A stretch of 45,817 nt of DNA from Mycobacterium sp. 1100029.7 (GTDB lineage: Bacteria; Actinomycetota; Actinomycetes; Mycobacteriales; Mycobacteriaceae), in the NCBI RefSeq assembly GCF_001665235.1, contig NZ_LZSC01000073.1:1-45817 (forward strand), read 5' to 3'. A model generated the notes under the pieces. It ran no database searches. It saw only the letters and a list, made by a program, of their open reading frames with translations, and had not been told where the DNA came from. The translations under genes and the position numbers were made by a program. This document shows positions 29,410 through 37,589 of the stretch, one piece after another (the stretch's first letter is position 1; every line of letters starts with the position of its first letter).

Positions 29410-31362
29410 CTAGATGTTGTTGACCTTGTCGACGATCTTCTCGGCGATCTGGCCGGCCTGATCGCTGATGTGGTAGCCGCAGGCGTTGATGTCGGCGATC
29501 ACGTTGTTCGCCGCGCTCATCGCGTGCTCGCACTCCCAGCCGTCGGCGCCCTCCTGTGTCTGCAGAATCGACACTTTCGGTGGGCTGCCCTGGATCGGGG
29601 CGAAGGTCCACCGATAGGTCTTGTTGCTCGAGTTCGTGACCGTCACGGTCTGGCCCGCGCAGGCTTTCCACTTGTCGGCTTCGGTCTGCAGGAATGACTT
29701 GGCCTTGTCGGCGGTCGGGAACGCCACCACGGCCTGATTCACCCAGTGATCGTTGTTGTCTCCCGGCTCGGAGGACACCAGCCCGTTGATGCCGGTGTAG
29801 CCGCTTCCGGCGTACACCGGATCCTGCGTCGTATACAGCGCTCCCTGACAGTCCGGTATCGACACCGACATCGTCGAGGTGCCCATCGCGGTGATGGGCT
29901 TGCCGGGCTGAATATTGGTCGCGCCCATGACGGTGTTGATATCCGACGAGCTCAGCAGCAGCGAGTTCAGCCGTGTCGCCGCGACCGGCTCTGGTGGCGG
30001 CTTCGGGTCCGGGATGATCAACCAGATCGCCACCGCGCTGACCACGACGACCACCACCACCGCGGCCGCAGCGACGATCGGCCACGGATTGCGCTTCGGT
30101 TTGGGTGGTTGCACCAGACCCCAGGGAGCCGGACCCACGGCTTGGCCGGGCGGCAGATTGCCCGACGGCGGTGCGCCCCAATTGCCGCTGCCGCCTTGGT
30201 AATACGGCGCGGGTTGACTCGGGGTGGGCACGGGGCCGCTTTCCGGTGTCCACGGCCGAGGGCTCGGTGCGTGGTGCGGTGGGGGTACCGGACCCGAATT
30301 CGGTCCGGTGCGCGGGTATGGCGTCGGGGCCGGCGGCTGCCCGGCGCTCACCCGCGGCGGGGTGTTGGAGTGCGGCGGGGTGTTGGACTGCGGCGGGGTG
30401 CCGGCCCGCGGTGCGGGTGGCGCCATGCCGGTACCCGAAAGCGTCGGTGGCAGCACAAGTTTCGAGTCGCCGGGCAGTGTCGCTTCCTGACTGCGTCGCA
30501 GAATGTCGGAGGCGTGGTCCTGGTCCGGGGTGCTCAGCGCCTCGTGGGCAGCCAGCGCCATATCGCCGGCGCTGGCGTAGCGCTCCTCGGGCTTTTTGGC
30601 CATGCCGCGGGCGATCACCGAATCGAAGGCCTTGGGAACGCCGGCCCGCACCGAGCTGGGCTGCGGGATCGGATCGCTCATGTGCGCCCGAACGAGCACC
30701 CCGGCGCTGTCTGCGCGATACGGCGGGGCGCCGGTCAGACATTCGTGCAGCACACACGCCAGCGCGTAGATGTCGGCGCGGTAGGTCACCTCGTCGTTGG
30801 TGAATCGCTCCGGCGCCATGTACTTCCAGGTGCCCACCGCGGTGCCGAGCTGCGTGAGTTTCTCGTCGGTGGTGGCGCTGGCGATGCCGAAGTCGACCAG
30901 GTAGGCGAAGTCATCCCGGGTGACCAGGATGTTGGGCGGCTTGACATCGCGGTGCATGACGCCCGCGGCATGCGCGGCGTCGAGCGCGGAGGCGATCTGG
31001 GTGATGATGGCGACGGCGCGCGGCGGCGTCAGCGGGCCGTACCGTTTCAGCAAGCTGTCCAAGTCGGTGCCCTCGACGAGGCGCATCTCCATGAACATTT
31101 TGCCGTCGATTTCGCCGTAGTCGTGGATGGGCACCACGTGCGGCTCCTGCAAACGGCCGGCGGTGCGCGCTTCGCGCTTCATCCGCTCGCGGAACACCGG
31201 GTCCCCGCTGAACTGGTCGGACATCAGCTTGACCGCGACCGTCCACTCCTTGACGGTGTGCTCCGCCTCGTAGACCTCGCCCATCCCGCCCCGGCCGAGC
31301 AGCCGTTTCAGGTGGTAAGGCCCAAACGTAGACCCCGCCCGTGAGGCCTGCTCGTCGCTCAT
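29410..31362 (-). CDS. pknH: Transmembrane Ser/Thr protein kinase PknH (copy 1)
   Basis: 650 residues. Hanks kinase domain 1-275: Gly loop LGRGGMGEVYEA, K45 (VAVK), HRD 138-140, DFG 157-159, and activation-loop Thr170 and Thr174 (KLTQLGT). A Pro-rich juxtamembrane region 300-425 includes an SNTPP repeat, one TM helix lies at about 427-450 (preceded by KPKRNPWPIV), and an extracellular PknH sensor domain (460-650) carries Cys505, Cys568, Cys611 and Cys628, which form two disulfides in the known structure. In M. tuberculosis PknH phosphorylates EmbR through its FHA domain and affects arabinan synthesis. The sensor matches Rv1266c. Its leader is nearly identical to that of the second kinase. Confidence 0.95.
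   Translation of the reverse strand: MSDEQASRAGSTFGPYHLKRLLGRGGMGEVYEAEHTVKEWTVAVKLMSDQFSGDPVFRERMKREARTAGRLQEPHVVPIHDYGEIDGKMFMEMRLVEGTDLDSLLKRYGPLTPPRAVAIITQIASALDAAHAAGVMHRDVKPPNILVTRDDFAYLVDFGIASATTDEKLTQLGTAVGTWKYMAPERFTNDEVTYRADIYALACVLHECLTGAPPYRADSAGVLVRAHMSDPIPQPSSVRAGVPKAFDSVIARGMAKKPEERYASAGDMALAAHEALSTPDQDHASDILRRSQEATLPGDSKLVLPPTLSGTGMAPPAPRAGTPPQSNTPPHSNTPPRVSAGQPPAPTPYPRTGPNSGPVPPPHHAPSPRPWTPESGPVPTPSQPAPYYQGGSGNWGAPPSGNLPPGQAVGPAPWGLVQPPKPKRNPWPIVAAAAVVVVVVVSAVAIWLIIPDPKPPPEPVAATRLNSLLLSSSDINTVMGATNIQPGKPITAMGTSTMSVSIPDCQGALYTTQDPVYAGSGYTGINGLVSSEPGDNNDHWVNQAVVAFPTADKAKSFLQTEADKWKACAGQTVTVTNSSNKTYRWTFAPIQGSPPKVSILQTQEGADGWECEHAMSAANNVIADINACGYHISDQAGQIAEKIVDKVNNI
30354..30407 (+). 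repeat. 18-bp tandem repeat (x3) in the PknH Pro-rich linker
   Basis: Three 18-bp units starting GCGGCGGGGTGTTGGAGT (30354-30371, 30372-30389, 30390-30407, the last diverged) encode the repeated (S/T)PP linker on the minus strand. Copy-number change would alter the linker between kinase and membrane without a frameshift. Confidence 0.85.
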
Positions 31363-31409
31363 CGCTGATCCTCCAAACCAACCGCAGACCCGCCGACCAT
31401 ATCAACAAT
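31363..31409 (-). promoter_or_regulatory. Kinase leader/promoter copy 1 (duplicate at 35988-36034)
   Basis: These 47 nt match 35988-36034 at 44 positions. On the minus strand they contain a -10 TATGGT (31396-31401) and a GGAGG ribosome-binding site 7 nt before the ATG at 31362. Similarity ends sharply upstream, so the -35 regions differ. Confidence 0.7.
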
Positions 31410-31590
31410 TTCCCGCCAGACCCTTCGCCCGAAACCCCCGGTCAGCACGGATGCCCATGCGTGCCGGCCGATAGCGGCAAACGCCGGCGGCCGCAAAACC
31501 GGCCCGCGTCCCAAGGATTCGCCAAGGATCTCGGCAGTGCGTCGGCAGACCCTTTCCCATAGGAAAGCGGGTTACAGCGAAAGGACGTAC

Positions 31591-31743
31591 ATGCTCACCA
31601 TGCTGCCCACACAGTGGCGCGTCAGCGCGCAGCGGGCATGGTCCTATGGCGTGTACTACGTCGGGTACCGGCTGCTGTCGGTTCAGCTGACCTGCGGCTC
31701 GTGGGCGGTCAGCGCGCTTCCACTGGTGGCCAAACACGCCTGA
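31591..31743 (+). CDS. Small hypothetical protein (50 aa)
   Basis: Unrecognised. The frame from ATG 31591 has AAAGGA 5 nt upstream and reads MLTMLPTQWRVSAQRAWSYG, then VYYVGYRLLSVQLTCGSW and AVSALPLVAKHA: aromatic, moderately hydrophobic, one Cys, possibly a membrane-associated peptide. It lies on the strand opposite to the kinases and exporter, in the 387-bp gap between pknH and the exporter gene, and ends 6 nt before the exporter's stop codon. A CTTTCC-CATA-GGAAAG inverted repeat (31552-31567) precedes it. The good ribosome-binding site is the main support. Confidence 0.45.
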   Translation: MLTMLPTQWRVSAQRAWSYGVYYVGYRLLSVQLTCGSWAVSALPLVAKHA

Positions 31744-31749
31744 GGCCGC

Positions 31750-34119
31750 TCACTTACCCGCTTTACGTTGCGGGTCAAGCGCTTTGAGTCGCCACGTGAG
31801 CAGAACGATCAGCACGACCGCTTGTAGGCCGCACGCGGCGACCGCGGTCCACCAGCTGCTGGGCGCGTAGTCCCACAGCGGGTCTTCGTCTCCACCGGCG
31901 GTCCGGCGCAGATCGTTGAGGTCGATGGTCGAGGCGGCCATCGCGTAGCCCCACCGGGACGGCGACAACCACGCCAGCTGCTCGAGCGGGATACGGCCTT
32001 TCACGCCGAACATCCCGCCGCAGAGCACGAGTTCGGCCATCACGACGAGCACCAGCATCGGCATGCCGCGATCCGCGTTGCCGATCATCGCCGAGATCAG
32101 CAGCCCGATCATCATCGAGACCACGGTGACGGCGACGACCGCGACGGCCACTTCGACTCGCGGCCAGGGCAGTACGACGGCCTGGTCCGGCGGGGGCAGC
32201 CCCACCGGACCGAGGAATCCGAGAATCAGCCCCTGCAGCGTGGTCAGTGCGGTCAGCACCGCCAATTTGGAGGCCAGGTAGGCGCCACGCGACAAGCCGA
32301 TCCCGTGTTCGCGTTGATAGATCGCGCGTTCCTTGACGATTTCGCGGATCGAGGCGGCGCACCCCATCAGCGCGCCACCGATCACCAGCAGCACCAGCAA
32401 TTGCGACGGTTGAGTGGACTTCGTCTCGATGGCCTTGGTCAGTGACAGCCCGGCCTGTCCGGGCACGGCATGCGCGAACAGGCTCAGCAGCAGCGGCAGG
32501 ATCAGCAGGGTCACCGAATATTGGCGGTCGGCGGCAATGACCGCCAGATAGCGCCGGCACAGCGTGGTGAACTGCGCGAGCGCGCTCTGCTGGGCGACCG
32601 GCCGGGCGGCGGGTGCTGACGGTTGCGGGGTTTTGATCGTCGCGTGCGGGCCGGTGAGGGCGCCGTGGATCGGCGATGCGACGTACCGGCCGGTCCAGTC
32701 GGTTGTGGTGTCGTGCTCGAGCAGGTTGAACAGGTCGGCGAAGTCGCTGCAGTCGAAGTACGCCAGCGCTTGTTGCGGCGGGCCGAAGTAGGCCAGCCGG
32801 CCGCCGGGCGCCAGGATCAGCAGCCGGTCGCACAGGTTCAGCTGCGCGGTGTTGTGGGTGACCACCACGACGGAGCGGCCGTCGTCGGCCAGCGCACGCA
32901 GGGTCTGCATGACCGATTTCTCGTACCCGGGGTCCAGGCCCGACGTGGGTTCGTCGAGGAACAGCAGCGACGGTTTGGTCAGCAGCTCCAGCGCGACGCT
33001 GGTGCGTTTGCGCTGGCCGCCGGACAGGCTGTCGATCCGTTGGTTGGCATGCGCCGCCAGCCCCAGTTCACCCAGCACTTCGTCGATGCGCTGCTTGCGC
33101 TCCCTGGCCGAGACATCTTGCGGAAACCGTAGCCGCGCAGCGTAATTCAATGCGCGACGCACCGTCAACGGAGTGTGCAAGATGTCGTCCTGCGGCACGA
33201 AGCCGATACGGTGGCGTAGCTCGGCATAGTTCTGGTAGAGGTCGCGATTGTCGTACTTGACCTCGCCGCTGCTGGCCGGGCGAAACCCGGTCAGTGCGCC
33301 CAACAGCGTGGATTTGCCTGCGCCGCTTGGTCCCACCACCGCCATGAAGCAGCGTTGTGGCAGTTGGAAACTGACGTTGGAGAGCAGCGTCTTGCCCTTG
33401 CCGGTGACCACCCGCAGGTTGGACGCCTCGTAGGACACATCGCCGATGTCGACGTACTCGACGAGTTGGTCACCGGACAGATGCAGCAGCTGATGGCCGA
33501 TGCCGACGACGTCGTTGGGACCGATGATCGCGCGGACGATCCGGTGGCCGTTGACGTAAGTTCCGTTGGCGCTGTTGTTGTCGATGAGTTCGAATTGAGT
33601 TCCGGTGCGGCGCAACACTGCATGGTGGCGGGAGACCAGCAAGTCGTCGAGCACGACGTGGTTGTCGGTGGCGCGGCCGATCCGGATGACGACCTGGTCG
33701 ATGCTGTGCACCGCGGTCGGCGGCCGGGCGACCGTCGTTTCGCCCACCGGTCGCTTCGGCGGCGCGACGGGTTGCGGCCTTGGGGGGCCGGGTTGTTGGG
33801 CGATGGGGTAAGCCTCGAGCGCCTGCCCGGAGGACGCCGAACCGAGCACGACGGTGACGGGCTGGCTGATCGTCAGGTTCTCCACTCGCTGCCCGTTGAC
33901 GAACATCCCGTTGCGGCTGCGGTTGACCAGAAGCCATCCCGCGGGTGTCGGTTGCAGCACCGCGTGGTGTCGCGACACCCTCGGATTCTCCAGCTGAATG
34001 TCGGCTTCGTGGGCGCGGCCGATGCTCCAGGACCGGCCACCGGTGGCCTGCCAGGTACGACCACCGGCCCGCAGCTCCAGCCGGGGAAGAGTGGTGACCA
34101 CTTCGGTCCTGTCGTCCAC
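31750..34119 (-). CDS. FHA-FHA-ABC exporter half-transporter (Rv1747-type)
   Basis: 789 residues from GTG 34119, with GGAGG 7 nt upstream; the frame is open further up but has no start signal there. Two FHA domains: FHA1 (about 30-85; SIGRAHEADIQL, SRHHAVL, NRSRNGMFVNG) and FHA2 (about 145-200; RIGRATDNHVVL, SRHHAVL, NNSANGTYVNG). Between them is a Thr-bearing linker (GETTVARPPT). The ABC domain has Walker A GPSGAGKST, signature LSGGQRKRTSVALELL and Walker B LLFLDEPTSGLD. The C-terminal ABC2-type domain (about 510-789) has six TM helices. Rv1747 in M. tuberculosis is phosphorylated by the adjacent kinase PknF and recognised through its own FHA domains; here the adjacent kinase is PknH-like. 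Substrate unknown. Confidence 0.92.
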   Translation of the reverse strand: MDDRTEVVTTLPRLELRAGGRTWQATGGRSWSIGRAHEADIQLENPRVSRHHAVLQPTPAGWLLVNRSRNGMFVNGQRVENLTISQPVTVVLGSASSGQALEAYPIAQQPGPPRPQPVAPPKRPVGETTVARPPTAVHSIDQVVIRIGRATDNHVVLDDLLVSRHHAVLRRTGTQFELIDNNSANGTYVNGHRIVRAIIGPNDVVGIGHQLLHLSGDQLVEYVDIGDVSYEASNLRVVTGKGKTLLSNVSFQLPQRCFMAVVGPSGAGKSTLLGALTGFRPASSGEVKYDNRDLYQNYAELRHRIGFVPQDDILHTPLTVRRALNYAARLRFPQDVSARERKQRIDEVLGELGLAAHANQRIDSLSGGQRKRTSVALELLTKPSLLFLDEPTSGLDPGYEKSVMQTLRALADDGRSVVVVTHNTAQLNLCDRLLILAPGGRLAYFGPPQQALAYFDCSDFADLFNLLEHDTTTDWTGRYVASPIHGALTGPHATIKTPQPSAPAARPVAQQSALAQFTTLCRRYLAVIAADRQYSVTLLILPLLLSLFAHAVPGQAGLSLTKAIETKSTQPSQLLVLLVIGGALMGCAASIREIVKERAIYQREHGIGLSRGAYLASKLAVLTALTTLQGLILGFLGPVGLPPPDQAVVLPWPRVEVAVAVVAVTVVSMMIGLLISAMIGNADRGMPMLVLVVMAELVLCGGMFGVKGRIPLEQLAWLSPSRWGYAMAASTIDLNDLRRTAGGDEDPLWDYAPSSWWTAVAACGLQAVVLIVLLTWRLKALDPQRKAGK

Positions 34120-34199
34120 GCGTAGCCTCCGCTGGGTTTGCTGGCCAATGATGTTGAGCTGGTTGGTGTTTAGTACTGCGCGATGAGGTTCAGCTCGGC

Positions 34200-35987
34200 T
34201 CAACCACCGTACTTGGTCCACCACGAGTGCAGATCTTCGATGTTGGGTGGATCGCCGAAGACATCGCACAGCAGCAGCTTGACCTGGTTGCTCCACACCA
34301 TGTTCGGGTGGTTTTCGTAGGTGCCGCAGGCGATCATCCCGACGTCCACTGTCGGGGCATTCGGGTGCTGCCAGGATTCCGGATTCGCGGTTCCCCCGGG
34401 GCAGGTCGCCATCTGCAGGAGTTTTATGTCGGCGTCGAAGGCGGTCTTGAGGACGTTCGGGTTCGGGAACAGCGCATAGCGCGCCTTGGACGGGCCACCC
34501 GGTTTGGTGTTCTGGTCGCAGTCCACGATGGCCAGCGCATCCGACCACACGCTGTTCGGCTTCGGAGTGGCCGACGTGCAGGCCCCGCTGGCATAGCCGG
34601 GGGGCACGATTCCGAGCAGCTGACCCTCCACGTCCCCGGCCGCAGCGCTGGTAGTGGTGGTGGTCGTCCTGGAGGTCGTGGATTTCGGCGGGGTGGTGGT
34701 GCTGGTCGCGGTGGGTGTCGGCGGTGGGTTGTCTTCGTCGGAAGTGGCGACGAATAAGACGACGGCGGCGAGCACCAGGACCACGACGAGGGCGGACACG
34801 CCCACGACGATCGGCCAGGGATTGCGTTTCGGCTTGGGCGGCGGCTGCTGGGTCAGACCCCAATGCGTGGGACCGCCCGGGCCGCCGGTCCAGTTGCCGC
34901 CGGTGCCTTGGTAATACTGCGGCCCCGAGTGCGGTTGGCTCGGGGTGGGGACGGGACCACTCTCGGGCGCCCACGGTCGAGGGGTCTGCCCGGACGAGGG
35001 CACCGGACCCGAGCTCGGCCCCGCATACGGCGGTGGCGGCGTGTTGGCCTGCGGTTGCGCCGCGGCGGGCGGGGGAGCGGGGATGTTGATGTCGGTGGAC
35101 AGGGTGGCCTCGCGGCTGCGCCGCAGGATGTCGTCGGCGTGGTCCTGATCGGGGGTGCTGAGTGCCTCGTGGGCCGCCAAGGCCAGATCGCCGGCGCTGG
35201 CGTAGCGATCCCCGGGCTTTTTGGCCATGCCGCGCGCGATCACCGAGTCGAACGCCTTGGGAATGCCCGATCGCACCGCGCTGGCCAGCGGGATGGCGTC
35301 GGTGGTGTGGGCCCGGACCAGTTCACCGGCAGTGTTCGCTCGATACGGCGGGGTGCCCGTCAGGCATTCGAACAGGACGCAGGCCAGCGCGTAGATGTCG
35401 GCGCGGTAGGTCACCTCGCCGTTCGAAAACCGTTCCGGCGCCATGTATTTCCAGGTACCTACGGCGGTGCCGAGCTGGGTGAGTTTCTCGTCGGTGGTGG
35501 CGCTGGCGATCCCGAAATCGACGAGGTAGGCGAAATCGTCGCGGGTGATCAAGATGTTGGGCGGCTTGATGTCGCGGTGCATGACCCCGGCCGCGTGCGC
35601 GGCGTCCAGCGCCGAAGCGATCTGGGTGATGATGGCGACCGCGCGCGGAGCCGCCAGCGGCCCAAACCTTTTGAGCATGTCGTCCAGGTCGATGCCCTCG
35701 ATGAGGTGCATCTCCATGAACATCTGCCCATCGATCTCGCCGTAGTCGTGGATAGGCACCACGTGGGGTTCCTGCAAACGGCCCGCGGTGCGCGCCTCGC
35801 GCCGCATCCGCTCGCGAAAGACCGGGTCTCTGCTGAACTCCGCGGTCATCACCTTGACCGCGACCGTCCACTCCTTGACGGTGTGCTCAGCCTCGTAGAC
35901 CTCGCCCATGCCACCGCGCCCGAGCAGCCGCTTTAGGTGATAGGGCCCGAACATCGAACCCACTCGCGAGTCCTGCGCGTCGCTCAT
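34200..35987 (-). CDS. Second PknH-type Ser/Thr kinase with a different sensor domain
   Basis: 595 residues. The kinase domain (1-275) is almost the same as in the 29410-31362 kinase: K45, HRD 138-140, DFG 157-159, Thr170 and Thr174. The Pro-rich linker shares ESGPVPTPSQP and the juxtamembrane KPKRNPWPIV. After one TM helix (about 392-414) and a Thr-rich stalk, the extracellular domain (455-595) is unrelated to the PknH sensor: LLGIVPPGYASGACTSATPK, ALAIVDCDQNTKPGGPSKARYALFP, ending LHSWWTKYGG, with five Cys. So the two kinases are paralogues with swapped sensors. It is 80 bp upstream of the FHA exporter gene on the same strand, a kinase-substrate pairing like PknF-Rv1747. Confidence 0.92.
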   Translation of the reverse strand: MSDAQDSRVGSMFGPYHLKRLLGRGGMGEVYEAEHTVKEWTVAVKVMTAEFSRDPVFRERMRREARTAGRLQEPHVVPIHDYGEIDGQMFMEMHLIEGIDLDDMLKRFGPLAAPRAVAIITQIASALDAAHAAGVMHRDIKPPNILITRDDFAYLVDFGIASATTDEKLTQLGTAVGTWKYMAPERFSNGEVTYRADIYALACVLFECLTGTPPYRANTAGELVRAHTTDAIPLASAVRSGIPKAFDSVIARGMAKKPGDRYASAGDLALAAHEALSTPDQDHADDILRRSREATLSTDINIPAPPPAAAQPQANTPPPPYAGPSSGPVPSSGQTPRPWAPESGPVPTPSQPHSGPQYYQGTGGNWTGGPGGPTHWGLTQQPPPKPKRNPWPIVVGVSALVVVLVLAAVVLFVATSDEDNPPPTPTATSTTTPPKSTTSRTTTTTTSAAAGDVEGQLLGIVPPGYASGACTSATPKPNSVWSDALAIVDCDQNTKPGGPSKARYALFPNPNVLKTAFDADIKLLQMATCPGGTANPESWQHPNAPTVDVGMIACGTYENHPNMVWSNQVKLLLCDVFGDPPNIEDLHSWWTKYGG

Positions 35988-36034
35988 AGTTGATCCTCCA
36001 AACCAACCGCAGACTCGCCGACCATATCAACAAT
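35988..36034 (-). promoter_or_regulatory. Kinase leader/promoter copy 2
   Basis: Near-identical (44/47) to the leader of the other kinase, with -10 TATGGT (36021-36026) and GGAGG 7 nt before the ATG at 35987. The remaining intergenic sequence up to embR (36035-36226) shows no convincing gene. Confidence 0.7.
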
Positions 36035-36226
36035 CACGGGCAGATCCGCTGTCCATAACCTCGGCGACCAGCAACCATCACGGTAAGCTGCCGCACGCCG
36101 GCGGGCCTGACAATCGCGAGATCGAAATGCGTTGCGGTGATTGGTCATGGCGTCACCGCGCCGGACGACCGGGCGGGTAGTTACCTGCCGATCCGAAACA
36201 TGCTGCGTGACAATCACTTCGGCTCG

Positions 36227-37378
36227 TCAGGAGGTGCCTTCGCTGCCGGCGCGAGAGATTTCGAAGGTGAACTCGTGATCGCAGATCCGGATGTGGTCGC
36301 CGTCGGTCAGGGTGGCCGCCGAACGGATCCGTTGGTGTTGCACATGCACGCCGTTGGAGGACCGTAGGTCGTTGATGATGAAGCTGGTGCCGGTGTCGAC
36401 GATGACGGCGTGGTGGCGGCTGACATTCGCGCTGGCCAGGATGATGTCGTTGTCGCTGAGCCGGCCGATCCGGGTCTCCGCGGCGCGCAGCGGATAGCTG
36501 CGACCGGACGCCTCGTGCAGGTATGCCGCCGGCTTCCCGAGCGGCACCTTGGTGCGCTGATCCAGCAGGGTGATCGTGCCGACGGCGGTGGTCCTGGCCG
36601 ATTTCTTGGCGTCCAGCGGTTCCTGACGCAAGATGCGTTCGTTGAGGTCACGCAGCGTCGGGCCGGGATCGATTCCGAGTTCGTCGGCGAGGGTCGTTTT
36701 CACCCGCCGGTAAGCGCCCAGCGCATCGGATTGACGGTCGGCGAGGTAGTAGGCCGTGATCAACTGCGCCCACAACGGCTCGCGGTAGGGGTGTTCGGCG
36801 GTCAGGGCTTCCAGCTCGCTGATCACGGCGACGGCGCGTCCACAAGCGATTTCGGCTTCGGCCTTGGCGGTGTGCACCAGAATTTTCTCTTCCACCAGCG
36901 AGGTGGCGAAGGTGTCGACGAATCCGAAGTCGCGCAGGTCCTCGAGCACCGGCCCGCGCCATTGGGCCAGCGCCGCGGACAAATGCTGGCTGGCTTCCTC
37001 GAACCGGCTGGATGCGGCGGCGTGCACGCCCGCGGTCTTCTCGGTGATGAACCGCCCCAGATCGCAATCGGTTTCGGCGACGGACAACCGGTAGCCCGGT
37101 GGTGCCGCCGCCAACACCAGTCGCGCGTCGATGCCGGCGCCGTTGAGCAGCTTGCGCAGATTCGACACGTAGGAGTGGATACTGGCCCGCGCGCCCGACG
37201 GGGGTTCGTCGTCCCACAGGGCGGTGATGAGCCGCTCGATCCCGACCGGGCTGTTGCGGTTCATCAGCAGCATGGCCAGCACCGCCCGCTGTTTGGGCGT
37301 GCCCAATGGCACCAGGGTGCCGTCAACGGTCATCTCCAACGGTCCGAGCAGACCGAATCCGAGACGTTTGTCTACCAT
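36227..37378 (-). CDS. embR: Transcriptional regulator EmbR (SARP-type with FHA domain)
   Basis: 383 residues. N-terminal OmpR/SARP winged helix (FGLLGPLEMTVDGTLVPLGTPKQRAVLAMLL), a bacterial transcriptional activation (TPR-like) domain in the middle (EPLWAQLITAYYLADRQSDALGAYRRVKTTLADELG), and a C-terminal FHA domain (about 290-383; TRIGRLSDNDIIL, VSRHHAVIVDTG, NDLRSSNGVHVQ). Known to bind phosphothreonine on PknH and to activate the embCAB arabinosyltransferase genes in M. tuberculosis. Here it is followed on the same strand by the second kinase, so the presumed partner pair is separated by the exporter insertion. Confidence 0.95.
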   Translation of the reverse strand: MVDKRLGFGLLGPLEMTVDGTLVPLGTPKQRAVLAMLLMNRNSPVGIERLITALWDDEPPSGARASIHSYVSNLRKLLNGAGIDARLVLAAAPPGYRLSVAETDCDLGRFITEKTAGVHAAASSRFEEASQHLSAALAQWRGPVLEDLRDFGFVDTFATSLVEEKILVHTAKAEAEIACGRAVAVISELEALTAEHPYREPLWAQLITAYYLADRQSDALGAYRRVKTTLADELGIDPGPTLRDLNERILRQEPLDAKKSARTTAVGTITLLDQRTKVPLGKPAAYLHEASGRSYPLRAAETRIGRLSDNDIILASANVSRHHAVIVDTGTSFIINDLRSSNGVHVQHQRIRSAATLTDGDHIRICDHEFTFEISRAGSEGTS

Positions 37379-37434
37379 CGTCGCTTACCAGCCCTTCCGG
37401 GTTCGCTGCGCGGCGTCACGTGCCAATACGATGC

Positions 37435-37454
37435 CATCACCTGTCATTGTGATG
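37435..37454. promoter_or_regulatory. Inverted repeat CATCAC-N8-GTGATG upstream of embR
   Basis: Perfect 6-bp arms (37435-37440, 37449-37454) about 60 bp upstream of the embR ATG, in the 211-bp gap between embR and the secreted-protein gene. It resembles a dimeric activator site. No regulator is assigned, and nothing else is seen in the gap. Confidence 0.3.
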
Positions 37455-37589
37455 CCAGCCCCGGTCGATGCGTTGAAGGCCGCCCAGGATCGGCGCGGCG
37501 ATCCTGGGCGTTGCTCGGGCCAAATGTGTTCGGTGTCTTGGGAATCATCGGCTGCCGGCGTGAATCAGGTTGGCGTTCATCGAAAACGC

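Noticed and set aside
34120..34974. N-terminal extension of the FHA-ABC exporter to 34974
   Set aside because: It overlaps the second kinase out of frame, has no domain, and GGAGG stands right before GTG 34119.
35984..36217. 77-codon minus-strand ORF over the second kinase promoter
   Set aside because: It covers the conserved leader and -10 duplicated upstream of the other kinase, has no ribosome-binding site and no recognisable sequence.
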